The notes under the pieces are model-generated. The model was not told the DNA's origin. It did no database searches and was given only the letters and a program-made list of their open reading frames with translations. The position numbers and the translations under genes are program-made. DNA of 64,000 bases from CAILZL01 sp963791615 (GTDB lineage: Bacteria > Pseudomonadota > Gammaproteobacteria > Steroidobacterales > Steroidobacteraceae): the NCBI GenBank assembly GCA_963791615.1, contig CAWBTE010000005.1, positions 434,001 to 498,000 of the forward strand, read 5' to 3'. Below are positions 1 to 8,283 of this stretch, piece by piece (position 1 is the stretch's first letter; each line of letters opens with the position of its first letter).

Positions 1-170
1 CCGAACAGCAGCGCGTCATCAAGCTGTCGGTGGTGCAAGGCTTGTCGCAAAGTGAAATCGCCACCCATACCGGCCTGCCGCTGGGCACGGTCAAGACCCT
101 GATGCGTCGTGGCCTGATACTGGTGCGCGAGAAACTGGCGCTGGCTACTGGAACGGGAGCACGCTCATGA
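1..170 (+). CDS. ECF-type sigma factor, C-terminal part (cut by window start)
   Basis: The reading frame enters from before the window and ends at a TGA at 168-170. The visible 55 residues are sigma region 4.2: a helix-turn-helix with the run LSQSEIATHTGLPLGTVKT, followed by a basic helix (MRRGLILVREKL). In the family this segment contacts the -35 element. The stop codon overlaps the ATG of the next gene (ATGA), so the two are translationally coupled. That arrangement is usual for a sigma factor and its anti-sigma factor. The N-terminal region 2 lies outside the window, so the subgroup cannot be named. Confidence 0.85.
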   Translation, partial: EQQRVIKLSVVQGLSQSEIATHTGLPLGTVKTLMRRGLILVREKLALATGTGARS

Positions 171-977
171 GCGCACTGCCGAACCATGACCAGTTGCTCG
201 ACTTGCTCGCCAGGCAGGCCATACACGGCCTGAGCGAGACGGAAACAGCGGAGCTGAAAACACTACAGCTCGACTACCCGGATGTTACGGGTGACGAATT
301 TGATGCCAGCGTCGCTGCCATCCTGCTGGCTGGCGGAGCAGGTCAGGAAGTTCTGCCGGCACATCTGGCGGCAAAGATTCTGGCCAGCGCACCGTCACAA
401 AGTGTCACGTCGAATGTCGTATCGCTGCCTGCACACAAGCCAGCATGGCGTTCCGAAGCCGCCGGCTGGTGGAGCGCGGCGGCCTGTCTCGCGCTGGCCA
501 TCATCGGCTGGTGGCCCCGCATTGCCGGCGAGCGTGTTGAACCTACGCCGGTTGCAGTATGCCACTGCTCACCCCCGAACAACAGCGCAACGCCCTGCTC
601 ACTAGTGGTCGCGCCATTCAGGCCAGCTGGTCACCGGGTAATGATGCTGCGGGTAATGCAGTCTGGTGGGCGATGTGGTGTTTGATCCCGTAACGCAACA
701 AGGCTACCTGCGCTTCCGGGGCATTCCCGCCAATGATCCACGCCTTGAGCAATATCAGCTGTGGATTGCCGATGCCTCACGCACGCCACCCGAGCCAGTC
801 GATGGTGGCGTGTTCAATACACCGCAAAGCACCGCGACCGGTGATGTGATCATTCCGTTTGAAGCCAAACTGCCGGTGGGCAAGCCCGCTGCGTTTGTCG
901 TCACAGTGGAACAACCCGGCGGTGTGGTGGTGTCGAAGCAGGAGCGCGTGCTGGCGCTGGCGCAGGTGACACTTTAG
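167..977 (+). pseudogene. Anti-sigma factor (RskA-like), two frameshifts
   Basis: The gene starts at the ATG overlapping the sigma factor stop. The first frame gives an N-terminal zinc-finger-like or helical anti-sigma domain (about residues 1-100) and one membrane segment near residues 101-115 (SAAACLALAIIGWW). Sense then moves to a second frame at about 555-660 (LTPEQQRNALLTSGRAIQ) and to a third from about 660 to the TAG at 977, which holds the periplasmic RskA-like domain (GYLRFRGIPANDP ... YQLWIADASR). Each shift looks like the loss of one base. With both repaired the protein would be about 270 residues, a normal size for this family. It would hold the sigma factor at the inner membrane. 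Whether the breaks are real or sequencing errors is open; similar single-base breaks hit essential genes elsewhere in the window. Confidence 0.7.
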
Positions 978-1314
978 AAACCTTGACTTAATCCGTTCGC
1001 GCTGAGCCTGTCGAAGCGTTCTGACAAGATTGAGGCCATGCTGAACTGCGCATTGGCATTTCGTCATGCTCGCGATGAATTTCCATGTTTCGCGGCGCAA
1101 TGCCTCCAGGCGACAGTCTGATGGTCTACCTGATACTGCGAAGTGGCGCGAATGACGGCAAATCAGCGGCCTTCACCAGTTTGTAGGCTAAGTTCGCGCA
1201 GCCCAAGATCGTGACCATTGATCATGTTGGGCTTCCCTACGTTCAGCACCAACCTCGACGAAGACAACTGAGCACCTACCACTACCCACCACCTACCAAC
1301 TGATCTACGCCACC
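978..1314. other. Intergenic stretch without a supported gene
   Basis: I see no convincing coding sequence here. At about 992-1018 there is a piece resembling a widespread intergenic repeat (GCTGAGCCTGTCGAAGCG). At 1198-1241 there are two decayed arms (GCCCAAG and GTTGGGCTTCC) that recall the GTTGGGCT palindrome found at 4427-4497 and 55046-55126. The last part, from about 1285, may encode the true N-terminus of the following alkyltransferase-like gene, but no ATG or GTG is in frame there. Confidence 0.4.
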
Positions 1315-1590
1315 GTGCGACAGATACCCAGAGGTCGCGTGGCCACGTATGGACAGATTGCTGAACTGGCTGGCTTGCCGCGTCAGGCTCGACAGGTGGG
1401 TTATGCCCTGCATGCACTGCCGGAGAAAACCACCGTGCCCTGGCATCGCGTAGTAAATGCACAGGGCAAAATCAGCCTGCGTACTGAAGGCGGCGCGGAT
1501 ACCGAACAGCAACGACGCCTGCAACGCGAAAAGGTACATTTCAACGAGCGGGGCGTGATTGATCTGAAGGAGTACCGGTGGCAGGCTTGA
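1315..1590 (+). CDS. Alkyltransferase-like protein (MGMT/Atl family)
   Basis: The protein has the winged-helix DNA-binding domain of O6-alkylguanine alkyltransferases (RGRVATYGQIAELAGLP) and the active-site region PWHRVVNAQGKIS. In true alkyltransferases this reads PCHR. The catalytic Cys is replaced by Trp, as in Atl1-type proteins, which bind alkylated guanine and flag it for nucleotide excision repair without removing the alkyl group. The start is uncertain. GTG at 1315 is the first usable codon, but family-like sequence (QLIYATV) continues about 15 residues upstream to a stop at 1219-1221, so a non-standard start or a lost base is possible. The 3' end from 1557 is repeated imperfectly at 2161-2195, beyond the next gene. 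Confidence 0.85.
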   Translation: MRQIPRGRVATYGQIAELAGLPRQARQVGYALHALPEKTTVPWHRVVNAQGKISLRTEGGADTEQQRRLQREKVHFNERGVIDLKEYRWQA

Positions 1591-1704
1591 GTGGCCTCGC
1601 CCTGCGCGGCAGGACATCAAGGGCCAGTGATGGCGAAGATTGCCCAGGCGGATGTCATAAGGGCACCCGATTCTAAACTCGCCCCTTCATCTTCGGAGGC
1701 TGAC

Positions 1705-2112
1705 GTGGCTGCAGGCACCATTTTTACCGTCCTCGCCAATATTCCCTGGAAAACCGTTATTGAGAACGCGCCCAAGGTGGCCGAAGGCACCGTGAAACTC
1801 TGGAACACGGTTTCAGGATGGAGAAAGTCGGACCCGGTTCAGAACACACCGACGGATGCGCCTATCGAGCAGGCAGCTTCCACGAACGATGCTCTGCTGA
1901 AGCGGGTGCAAGCTCTTGAGGACAGCGTACGTCACCTCAACGAGCAGATGCAGATGTCCTCCGAACTGCTGAAGTCGCTCGCCGAACAGAACATCAAACT
2001 CGTCCAGCGTGCCGAGCTGAACCGGCGTCGTGTGGCACGACTGACCCGGCTGGCATGGGGGCTGATCGTCGGGTTAGTAGCGGTCATCTTCTATCTGCTG
2101 TTGTCGCGGTGA
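1705..2112 (+). CDS. Hypothetical membrane-anchored coiled-coil protein
   Basis: I do not recognise this 135-residue protein. It begins MAAGTIFTVLANIPWKTVIENAPK, carries a predicted coiled coil in the middle (ALLKRVQALEDSVRHLNEQM) and ends in one hydrophobic segment (LAWGLIVGLVAVIFYLLL) that should be a C-terminal membrane anchor. The frame is open from 1591, but the GTG at 1705 is preferred because a perfect GGAGG lies five bases before it (1695-1699). The gene sits between the intact 3' end of the atl gene and a second imperfect copy of that 3' end (2161-2195), so it looks like inserted accessory DNA. Confidence 0.65.
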   Translation: MAAGTIFTVLANIPWKTVIENAPKVAEGTVKLWNTVSGWRKSDPVQNTPTDAPIEQAASTNDALLKRVQALEDSVRHLNEQMQMSSELLKSLAEQNIKLVQRAELNRRRVARLTRLAWGLIVGLVAVIFYLLLSR

Positions 2113-2160
2113 GGCACGGTGGGGTTTCTTGCTGCGATAGCGAATCCTTAGTGCAGGTTC

Positions 2161-2195
2161 GATTGATCTGAACGGTTTATCGGTGGCAGGCTTGA
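2161..2195 (+). repeat. Second copy of the 3' end of the atl gene
   Basis: This stretch repeats the last 34 bases of the alkyltransferase-like gene (1557-1590) in the same orientation. The blocks GATTGATCTGAA and CGGTGGCAGGCTTGA are identical in both. The copy has one extra base in between, so it no longer reads through in frame. Together the two copies flank the membrane-protein gene at 1705-2112. Confidence 0.75.
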
Positions 2196-2352
2196 GGCCG
2201 TAAGTCAATTTAGCTGTTTGTTTTATTTTCAACCCATAAGGCAGCAACCTGCTGGGCCGAAAAGGAAATCTGGACAATGACATTCGGATACACAGCACTA
2301 AATTCCTTTGTAAATGGACATTTAGGCGCGTAACACTGGCCTCTATTTGTAG

Positions 2353-2770
2353 TTAGGCGTCATGTCCACTAGGCGACGAAAATTTCTGCAATGAACGATG
2401 AATACGAAAATCTTCAGAAACAAGAGGCCAGACCGGGTCTACCTTAGTCGCTCGCTTTCGCAAAAGCAGTTCCGCAAGAAAGACGCGGGAGAGGTTGAGG
2501 AGCTTGAACGCCCGTTCCGAGTTGTCTCTAAAGTCATGGGTACGTGCGCAGAGTCCCATCAGTTGCTTTAGAGAGACGGTGGGCAGGTATCTCGTAGGAT
2601 CACAGTCGGTGCTCGTGCTGCGAATGCTGGCAAATTCTACGGCGAGCTACACTGAAGTCTTCACGCTTGGGAATTAAGCGATACTGCGACTTGAGAGCGA
2701 TGTACCAGACAACGCCGTACTTCGCGCTCAAGAACGAAGCAATTCCCACGCGGTACAACTTCCTCGGCAT
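2353..2770 (-). pseudogene. Hypothetical cassette-like gene, one frameshift
   Basis: Two minus-strand frames join into one plausible protein of about 139 residues: MPRKLYRVGIASFLSAKYG ... LIPKREDFSV, then after a single-base shift near 2630, AVEFASIRSTSTDCDPTRYL ... SSPSGHDA. I do not recognise the family. The TAA stop (2355-2353) lies inside the heptamer GCCTAAC (2358-2352 on the minus strand), which is the form of an integron attC R'' box. A stop codon at that spot is typical of integron cassette genes, and the GNAT gene at 22970 shows the same feature. I could not find a matching R' box, so the attC would be truncated. The start could also be a TTG at 2809. Confidence 0.4.
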
Positions 2771-3145
2771 AGATGTCTGCCATTCGCGCAGCTTGTTCCA
2801 AAGAGGCAAATCACTAGAACGACAATTTGTATTTACAGCCTCGACTCACGCGGGACAAGCGGTGGAGCTTCGCACCAACCCAGCCTTGTCGAAGAGCAGT
2901 CATGAGCAGGCAATATACGAGAAGTTGCTCGAATCGGTCATCGCCAAGCACAGCTAAGCCGATTTCAAGCAGTACTTTATGATTCACAGCACTTCGAATC
3001 CCGTCGACGCTGGCTTGGCATCAAACATCGACACCAGTAATCGGTTTGGCAGTCTTTCATTGAAGGGACACATGGATCTCTGGCAACGGCTTGAATGACG
3101 TATTCAACTGCACCGCTTGAGGTGCAAAGCTTGAGCGCGCTGTAA
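2771..3145. other. Accessory stretch without a supported gene
   Basis: Frames are open on both strands but none gives a family I know. The plus frame to 2957 (ending EKLLESVIAKHS) and the plus frame through about 3100 (KQYFMIHSTSNPVDAG) could be broken pieces of the N-terminal half of the Shedu-like gene that follows, but I cannot show it. Confidence 0.3.
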
Positions 3146-3663
3146 AGGGACACGATTTCGCAGGCGCTGGCAAGCGCGTCTGATGCCCTCCTCAAAAACC
3201 CAGGGTCTAATCAGCGCCTGTCGTCTGGCGAGATCAAGACGCACACCGCCGAACTACTCAAACCCGTCTCATCAGCCTATCGCCGGGAGTGCTGGCAAGT
3301 TTCCGATGAGGTTAGCCGGAGGCATCGCTCAAGTTCAACGGTCTGTGCAAGCCTCATTGGGAAACATTCGCTCAAAGACTGAAATGAAAGATGACACCGG
3401 CTCGCCAACAGGCGAGTCAGTCTTCTTGTATCAGCCTCGCTCCTTCTTGGTCATCGGCTCACTGTCCGAGTTTCATACCGTACATGGCGTCAACGAGGAA
3501 AAGTATTCGTCGTTCGAACTCTTTAGACGCAATCTAAAGTCCCCCGAGGTCGTCACGTTCGATGAACTTTTTGAGCGAGCCAAGTACATCGTGGAAAGTG
3601 TCGTCAACCAAAGTGATGCCCAACGGCAGGTGACGGGACCGGTGCGGGGGATCGAAGAACCAC
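3146..3663 (+). pseudogene. Shedu-like (DUF4263) anti-phage nuclease, C-terminal remnant
   Basis: The region reads as the conserved nuclease domain of Shedu (SduA) proteins. An EIK motif typical of the PD-(D/E)xK fold is followed by THTAELLKP, then YRRECWQVSDE. After a single-base shift come AGGIAQVQRSVQ, FLVIGSLSEF and VVTFDELFERAKYIVES. The shift lies at the GG of 3310-3311: dropping one G restores SDELAGGIAQVQ exactly as the family expects. Shedu proteins are single-gene anti-phage nucleases. Upstream sequence is too broken to define a start, and the C-terminus runs into the phospholipase fragment at 3664, so the gene is truncated as well as frameshifted. The domain assignment is by eye. 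Confidence 0.6.
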
Positions 3664-3741
3664 TCAAAACGTCGGCAGCCCGGTAGCTTCCATCACCCGG
3701 TAGCGCCAATGACGCGTATTCAAATCATCGGTGTAGCTCTC
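3664..3741 (-). pseudogene. 3'-end remnant of a phospholipase D gene
   Basis: On the minus strand this encodes YTDDLNTRHWRYRVMEATG followed by LPTF and a stop. It is a diverged copy of the last residues of the phospholipase D protein at 4516 (DDSSARYWRYRVMEATG, LSTF, stop). Orientation is the same, and the two copies flank the toxin-antitoxin pair at 3788-4405. No other part of a second phospholipase gene is present. Confidence 0.7.
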
Positions 3742-3760
3742 GATTTATACGATTGCCATC

Positions 3761-3778
3761 TGTAGCCCATGAGCTACA
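3761..3778. promoter_or_regulatory. Inverted repeat upstream of the toxin-antitoxin pair
   Basis: TGTAGC and GCTACA form perfect 6-bp arms around a 6-bp spacer, ending nine bases before the toxin ATG. The antitoxin at 4085 has a helix-turn-helix, and such modules usually repress themselves at a palindrome in this position. The operator role is inferred from position. Confidence 0.45.
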
Positions 3779-3787
3779 CTCGCCCGT

Positions 3788-4081
3788 ATGCGAGTCGAGA
3801 AGACTGACGAGTACCGTACATGGATTGATGCGCTCAAGGATCGCAGCGGGCGGGCGCGGATTCTCATGCGTGTGGATCGCCTCATTCACGGCAACCCGGG
3901 CGCTTACCGCAACCTGTCTGAAGGAATCTCAGAACTCAAGATCGATGTTGGTCCGGGTTACCGGGTGTACTACGCGATTCGCGGCGAACGATTGCTGCTG
4001 TTATTGGCGGGTGGCGACAAGTCATCACAGCAAAAAGACATTGCCAAGGCGCTCGAATTGAACCGAAACTTTGCGGAATAA
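3788..4081 (+). CDS. RelE/ParE-family toxin (addiction module killer protein)
   Basis: The 97-residue protein has the compact RelE/HigB-like fold of the addiction-module killer family: an N-terminal helical region (YRTWIDALKDRSGRARILMR), then ISELKIDVGPGYRVYYAIRG and LLLLAGGDKSSQQKDIAKAL. Relatives are ribosome-dependent mRNA nucleases, here inferred only from family. The antitoxin follows after three bases, toxin first, as in higBA modules. An inverted repeat just upstream may be the operator. The pair lies between two copies of the phospholipase D 3' end, which suggests it arrived by insertion. Confidence 0.88.
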   Translation: MRVEKTDEYRTWIDALKDRSGRARILMRVDRLIHGNPGAYRNLSEGISELKIDVGPGYRVYYAIRGERLLLLLAGGDKSSQQKDIAKALELNRNFAE

Positions 4082-4084
4082 GCC

Positions 4085-4405
4085 ATGCCCAGAGCCACTA
4101 CGAAAAAATCCAGAAAAACAAAAACCACGCCCTACGACGTGGCGGAACATCTGCGCACGCCGGAAGAGATGGTGGCCTACCTGGATGCGTGGTTTGAAGA
4201 TGCGCCCGATGATGCCGCTGGCATCGCCCGTGCGCTGGGCGATATTGCCCGCGCCAAAGGCATGTCGCAGGTTGCCAAGGACACGGGGCTGAGTCGCGAA
4301 AGCCTGTATCGCGCGCTGAGTTCAGAAGGCAACCCGAGTTTCGCAACCATATTGAAAGTGGCAAAGGCGCTGGGTGTCAGGTTGCATGCGCAGGCAGCAG
4401 GGTAG
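4085..4405 (+). CDS. HigA-like antitoxin (addiction module antidote protein)
   Basis: The protein of 106 residues has a basic, Lys-rich start and the typical antidote-family middle (YDVAEHLRTPEEMVAYLDAW). A Cro/CI-like helix-turn-helix spans about residues 55-95 (MSQVAKDTGLSRESLYRAL, then NPSFATILKVAKALG). It should bind and neutralise the toxin encoded just upstream and repress the operon. The gap to the toxin stop is three bases, so the two genes are co-transcribed and probably coupled. Confidence 0.88.
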   Translation: MPRATTKKSRKTKTTPYDVAEHLRTPEEMVAYLDAWFEDAPDDAAGIARALGDIARAKGMSQVAKDTGLSRESLYRALSSEGNPSFATILKVAKALGVRLHAQAAG

Positions 4406-4426
4406 AGACCCAGTGTTCCAGCGCGC

Positions 4427-4497
4427 AGGTTGGGCTGATTCCTGGAAGCCCAACATTTATCTGAAAGTTGGGCTGCGAAGACTTAGCCCAACCTACG
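4427..4497. repeat. GTTGGGCT palindromic repeat, copy 1
   Basis: Outer arms AGGTTGGGCT and AGCCCAACCT enclose inner arms GAAGCCCAAC and GTTGGGCTGCGAAG, so the unit can fold as a long hairpin. A better conserved copy is at 55046-55126. It lies between the antitoxin and the 3' end of the phospholipase gene and could act as a bidirectional transcription barrier. Confidence 0.7.
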
Positions 4498-4515
4498 ATC
4501 AGCGTATCCCTTCAA

Positions 4516-5978
4516 TCAAAACGTCGATAACCCCGTCGCTTCCATCACGCGATAACGCCAGTAACGCGCGGATGAATCATCTTGGTAGGCGCCAAAGGGC
4601 GCGGTGTATTCCGGATTGACGGCATCGCCCTGCCACAGGCGGTTGAAGTAGGCATCCAGCTGTTGCGCCAGTGATGAATCGACGTTCACGGTGAACGCGG
4701 CATTGGCTTCAAGATTGTAATCAGCCAGATTGCGGCGGGTGAAGTTGGCGGAGCCCAGCGTGGCGAATACTTCGTCACCACGATGAATGATGAGCAGCTT
4801 GGTATGGAACTGTTCGCCATGGGTGCGATACCAGCGCACTTCGATTCGACCTTGCCCATCTTCAACCAGTTCATTGGCCACGGGCCGATTGGGTACACCG
4901 TCTTTCTGGATGCCGAAGGCATCTTTGTTGGGGTCGAGAATCAGCTGCACTGACACGCTACGACTGGCAGCGCGCCGTAATGCGTTGATGATGGAACGCT
5001 CGCTGAGGTAGAACATCGCCATCTGGATGCGGTCGCCCGATTGGGTCTGGTTTATTTCCTGCACCACGCGCTCCAGAATCGCACCTTCGGTCAGGTAGGC
5101 CAACTCAATTGAGCCTGCATCACTCGGCACCGCAGCCGGTGATACCTCAGGCAACTTGCCCGACCAGCCAGAGAAGCGTGCGATGGCCAGTTCACTGTTC
5201 AACACGGCGCGCGCCGGTTCGCCGCTGAATTGCAGCGCGACATTGGAATGCGCACTGCTGGCGTCGTGTGGATTGGCGGAAGCCACCAGCGCAATCCATC
5301 GACCGTCGGCGCGATCCGTGATAATCACCTTGCGATGATTGGCCTTGAAATTGAGCAACGACAACCAACTACGCAACGTGATCTTTGCGCCACCGCGATC
5401 AAATGGATTCAGCAGCCAGCCACCTTGCGTGCTGTTGCCCCACCACTGGATGACGCCACGCCATAGCGCCGAATAACCGGGATTTGAATCGCGCAAGGGC
5501 GTGAGATCAGTGCGCACGATCTGCATACCGGCTTGTTGCAACTCGGCCAGCAAAGGTGACGGCGCACCGCCATACACATCGTTGATGGAATCGGTAATCA
5601 GCAGCACCTGCAATTCTGGCAAAACGCGCTTGCGCGCCAGCAGATGATCGGCCAGTTCACGACTCAGGGGTCGCAATATTTTTTCCGGATCGCCCATGTC
5701 GTCATTGATCAGGAAGAAGTCCAGCACGATGAACTTTGCGCTTCATCCACCTGCTTGAGCACGGCATCGAATATGGCTTGCTCGCTGCGACGCTCGCCCT
5801 GCGGCGTCTCATAGGTGAGGTCAGACAGGAATTGCACCGCATCGGCGGGCAACAAAGTGGGAACTGAACTGACATGTACGCCGGGCGGCAACGGCTTGTG
5901 GGTTTGCCAGATCATGGTTCCCACCCAGGCGATGAGAGCCATGACCAGCAGGTATTTGACTATGCGGCGTAGTCGCAT
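4516..5978 (-). CDS. Phospholipase D-like protein, membrane anchored, one frameshift
   Basis: The start is the ATG at 5978. One N-terminal membrane helix (YLLVMALIAWVGTMIW) is followed by two PLD domains. The first active-site motif is HRKVIITD, a proper HxKxxxxD, with VASANPHD after it. The second reads HTKLLIIHRGD with GSANFTRRN: the usual Asp is a His and an Asp comes three residues later, so the site is altered. A single missing T near 5738 splits the gene; restoring it gives DEAQSFIVLDFFLINDD and a product of about 487 residues. The gene follows pyrD by a few bases and ends the run yjjJ-pyrD-PLD. The substrate is unknown; cardiolipin synthase-like or nuclease activities both occur in the family. 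Confidence 0.75.
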
Positions 5979-5985
5979 GATCAAT

Positions 5986-6933
5986 CTATTTCTTCAATTG
6001 CAGTGAGCCACTCAACTGCGTCACGCTACTTATCTCGTGACGCTCCAGATACGCAGCGATACCGGCATTGATCTTCGGACAGATCAACGGATCATAGTAA
6101 AGCCCGGTGCCTACACCGACGGCATCAGCGCCGGCGATCAGGAATTCGATGGCGTCTTCCGCTGTACGCACGCCACCTTGACCAATGATGGGGATGTTGA
6201 GTGGTCGCGCCACTGCCGCGACCTGCATCACTTTGAGCAAGGCAATGGGTTTGATCGCTGGACCGGACAAGCCACCCTGCACATTACCCAGCACCGGCTT
6301 GCGCGAATGGATATCAATCGCCATGCCCGCCATGGTATTGATGAGTGATAACGCATTGGTGCCGGCTTCAATGCAGCGGCGGGCATTTTCGCGAATGTCG
6401 GTCTGATTGGGTGACAGCTTGGTGATGAGTGGCTTGGTGGTCACGGCACGACACGCCGCGACCACCCGCGCCGACATGTCCGGATCGTTGCCAAACTGCA
6501 CGCCGCCTTCCTTGATATTGGGACAGCTGATATTCAGCTCGATGGCGGCCACCGGCGAATCATTAAAGCAGCGCGTCACTTCGACATAGTCGTTTATGGT
6601 CGAACCACAGACATTGGCGCAGAAATTGGTTTCGCTGAAATCAAGTATAGGCAGGATGTCACGCACCACCACCTCCACGCCCGGATTCTGCAAGCCAATG
6701 GCATTGAGCATGCCCATGGCGGTTTCAGCAATACGATGCGGCGCATTGCCCAGACGTGGCTCGCGCGTGGTGCCCTTGAGCATCACTGCGCCCGCATCAC
6801 GATTGCTGAAACCTTCGACGCGGGTGTATTCCTCGCCAAAACCCACGCAGCCGGACAGCAGCACAATGGGCGAGTTGAAGCGCAGACCGCAGAAGGAGAG
6901 CGATAACGAGGCGGGTAATGTGTGCTCAGTCAT
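5986..6933 (-). CDS. pyrD: Dihydroorotate dehydrogenase, class 1B type catalytic subunit
   Basis: This is a 315-residue FMN-dependent TIM barrel of the dihydroorotate dehydrogenase family, which oxidises dihydroorotate to orotate in pyrimidine synthesis. NISCPNIKEGG carries the catalytic Cys that marks class 1 enzymes. LITKLSPNQTDI and IIGQGGVRTAEDAIEFLIAGA form the FMN phosphate site. There is no N-terminal membrane helix, unlike the class 2 enzyme usual in gammaproteobacteria. Class 1B enzymes normally pair with PyrK, an FAD/iron-sulfur subunit, but no pyrK is nearby. The start overlaps the stop of the HipA-like gene by four bases, so the two are coupled. A related flavin oxidoreductase role is possible. 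Confidence 0.8.
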   Translation of the reverse strand: MTEHTLPASLSLSFCGLRFNSPIVLLSGCVGFGEEYTRVEGFSNRDAGAVMLKGTTREPRLGNAPHRIAETAMGMLNAIGLQNPGVEVVVRDILPILDFSETNFCANVCGSTINDYVEVTRCFNDSPVAAIELNISCPNIKEGGVQFGNDPDMSARVVAACRAVTTKPLITKLSPNQTDIRENARRCIEAGTNALSLINTMAGMAIDIHSRKPVLGNVQGGLSGPAIKPIALLKVMQVAAVARPLNIPIIGQGGVRTAEDAIEFLIAGADAVGVGTGLYYDPLICPKINAGIAAYLERHEISSVTQLSGSLQLKK

Positions 6934-8282
6934 AGGTGCAGCTTAGCAAGTTGCCTGTCGAGTGCGGCAAGACAGTCCGCACCTATCTTCTGGAAGCCCG
7001 CACTCAGGCGCGGGTCTACAGACAGTTCGCGCCAGTAGCGCCGTGCCAGCGCGTGTGCATCACGCCACACCGGTAAAGTGGCAGCGCTGGGTGGCGGCGG
7101 CACGAATTCACGCGCCAACACCTGATCATGCTGGGGCGCGAACAACATGGGCAGCATGTCGTAACTCGGCGCAAGTGTGAACATACCGGAGTAGTCATCA
7201 AACAAGGCCAGGTTGCCAAAATGCCGATCCGTATTGGCGATGAGTTCGCCAAAGGCGCTGAGAAACTGCACCCTGCGCAGATCATCTGCCGATAATTTGC
7301 GCGCACGATGCAGCCGCTGCGCGGCGGCAATCCAGTCATCCAGCTGACCATATAACGCCGTATCGATGGCGAACAAAGAAGTCACCCCGCGACGGCCACG
7401 CGCACCGACGCGATCAAAGCGCGGCATTTCCAGATAGGTGCGCTCGCCCTGCACATGCACCTTGAATAATGCCGCAAAGCCCGCTTCGCGCAGCAAGACA
7501 TGCGCATGATGTTCTGCCACCAGCAGGTCCGACCAGCGTTGACCGACATCGGTATGTCGCGGCGGCGAAAATTTCACCAGCCGCTGTTGAATCACATCGT
7601 TTTGTTTGACAGCACAGACAAACTTGGGATGCTCGCCATGCGCGGAGGAACCGGGCAGGCCACCGGCAGTAACAATGTCCGCTTGCTCCGCGTAGTGCAT
7701 CAAGCGTGCTTGCGCAGACACGGCGTGAACCTCACGCGCCAGAAAATGATTGAGCGCCGCTTCACCGACGATGAGATCACTCACCGCATCCCAACCTTGT
7801 TGCGTGAGATAACGCAGATAGTGAATATCAGTCCAATCCACCACGCGCTGCGGCAGGTTCAACTCGGGATAACGTTGCGGCACATTGCGGCCCATGAAAC
7901 CGGCGGGACGCTGATCCTGAAGAAAGTAGGGCAACCCATCCGACAGTCCCTGCGGTGCGCGAGTGACCGCCGCATCGGGATGTAATTCGACGAAGTATTG
8001 ATCCGCCATCAGCAGATACAGAGCGCCCCAAGGCTGCGGTAGCCCCTGCGCATCCACCCGATAAATCGGCCAGTGGTCTGCGCCCAGCTCGGGCAGCAAC
8101 CGGCGTCGGGCATAGCGGGCGCTACGCGCCGCGCCCATGACCAACACCACACGTTGGCGCACCAAGGACTGCAACTGCCTGGCCACGGTTGGCCGCGATA
8201 CGCCTGACGCCGCCGCCATGTCCAGCGCCGAGCGGGCGCCACGATTGAGTTGTTCGAGCAACGCTACCGGATTGTCAGCCAT
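6930..8282 (-). CDS. yjjJ: HipA-family kinase with N-terminal winged helix (YjjJ-like)
   Basis: The 450-residue protein begins with a winged-helix domain (about residues 5-60, MAAASGVSRPTVARQLQSL) and continues into a HipA-type Ser/Thr kinase fold. The kinase core is visible as LVKFSPP, YLEMPRFDRVG, the catalytic loop ANTDRHFGNLALF and the metal-binding APSYDMLPM. This fused layout matches E. coli YjjJ rather than classical HipA, whose DNA-binding partner HipB is a separate protein. HipA kinases phosphorylate translation factors and cause growth arrest; for YjjJ the target is less clear. No hipB-like gene lies upstream. Repeated TTGAACA motifs at 8284-8330 directly before the start suggest self-regulation through the fused winged helix. 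Confidence 0.85.
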   Translation of the reverse strand: MADNPVALLEQLNRGARSALDMAAASGVSRPTVARQLQSLVRQRVVLVMGAARSARYARRRLLPELGADHWPIYRVDAQGLPQPWGALYLLMADQYFVELHPDAAVTRAPQGLSDGLPYFLQDQRPAGFMGRNVPQRYPELNLPQRVVDWTDIHYLRYLTQQGWDAVSDLIVGEAALNHFLAREVHAVSAQARLMHYAEQADIVTAGGLPGSSAHGEHPKFVCAVKQNDVIQQRLVKFSPPRHTDVGQRWSDLLVAEHHAHVLLREAGFAALFKVHVQGERTYLEMPRFDRVGARGRRGVTSLFAIDTALYGQLDDWIAAAQRLHRARKLSADDLRRVQFLSAFGELIANTDRHFGNLALFDDYSGMFTLAPSYDMLPMLFAPQHDQVLAREFVPPPPSAATLPVWRDAHALARRYWRELSVDPRLSAGFQKIGADCLAALDRQLAKLHL

Positions 8283-8283
8283 A

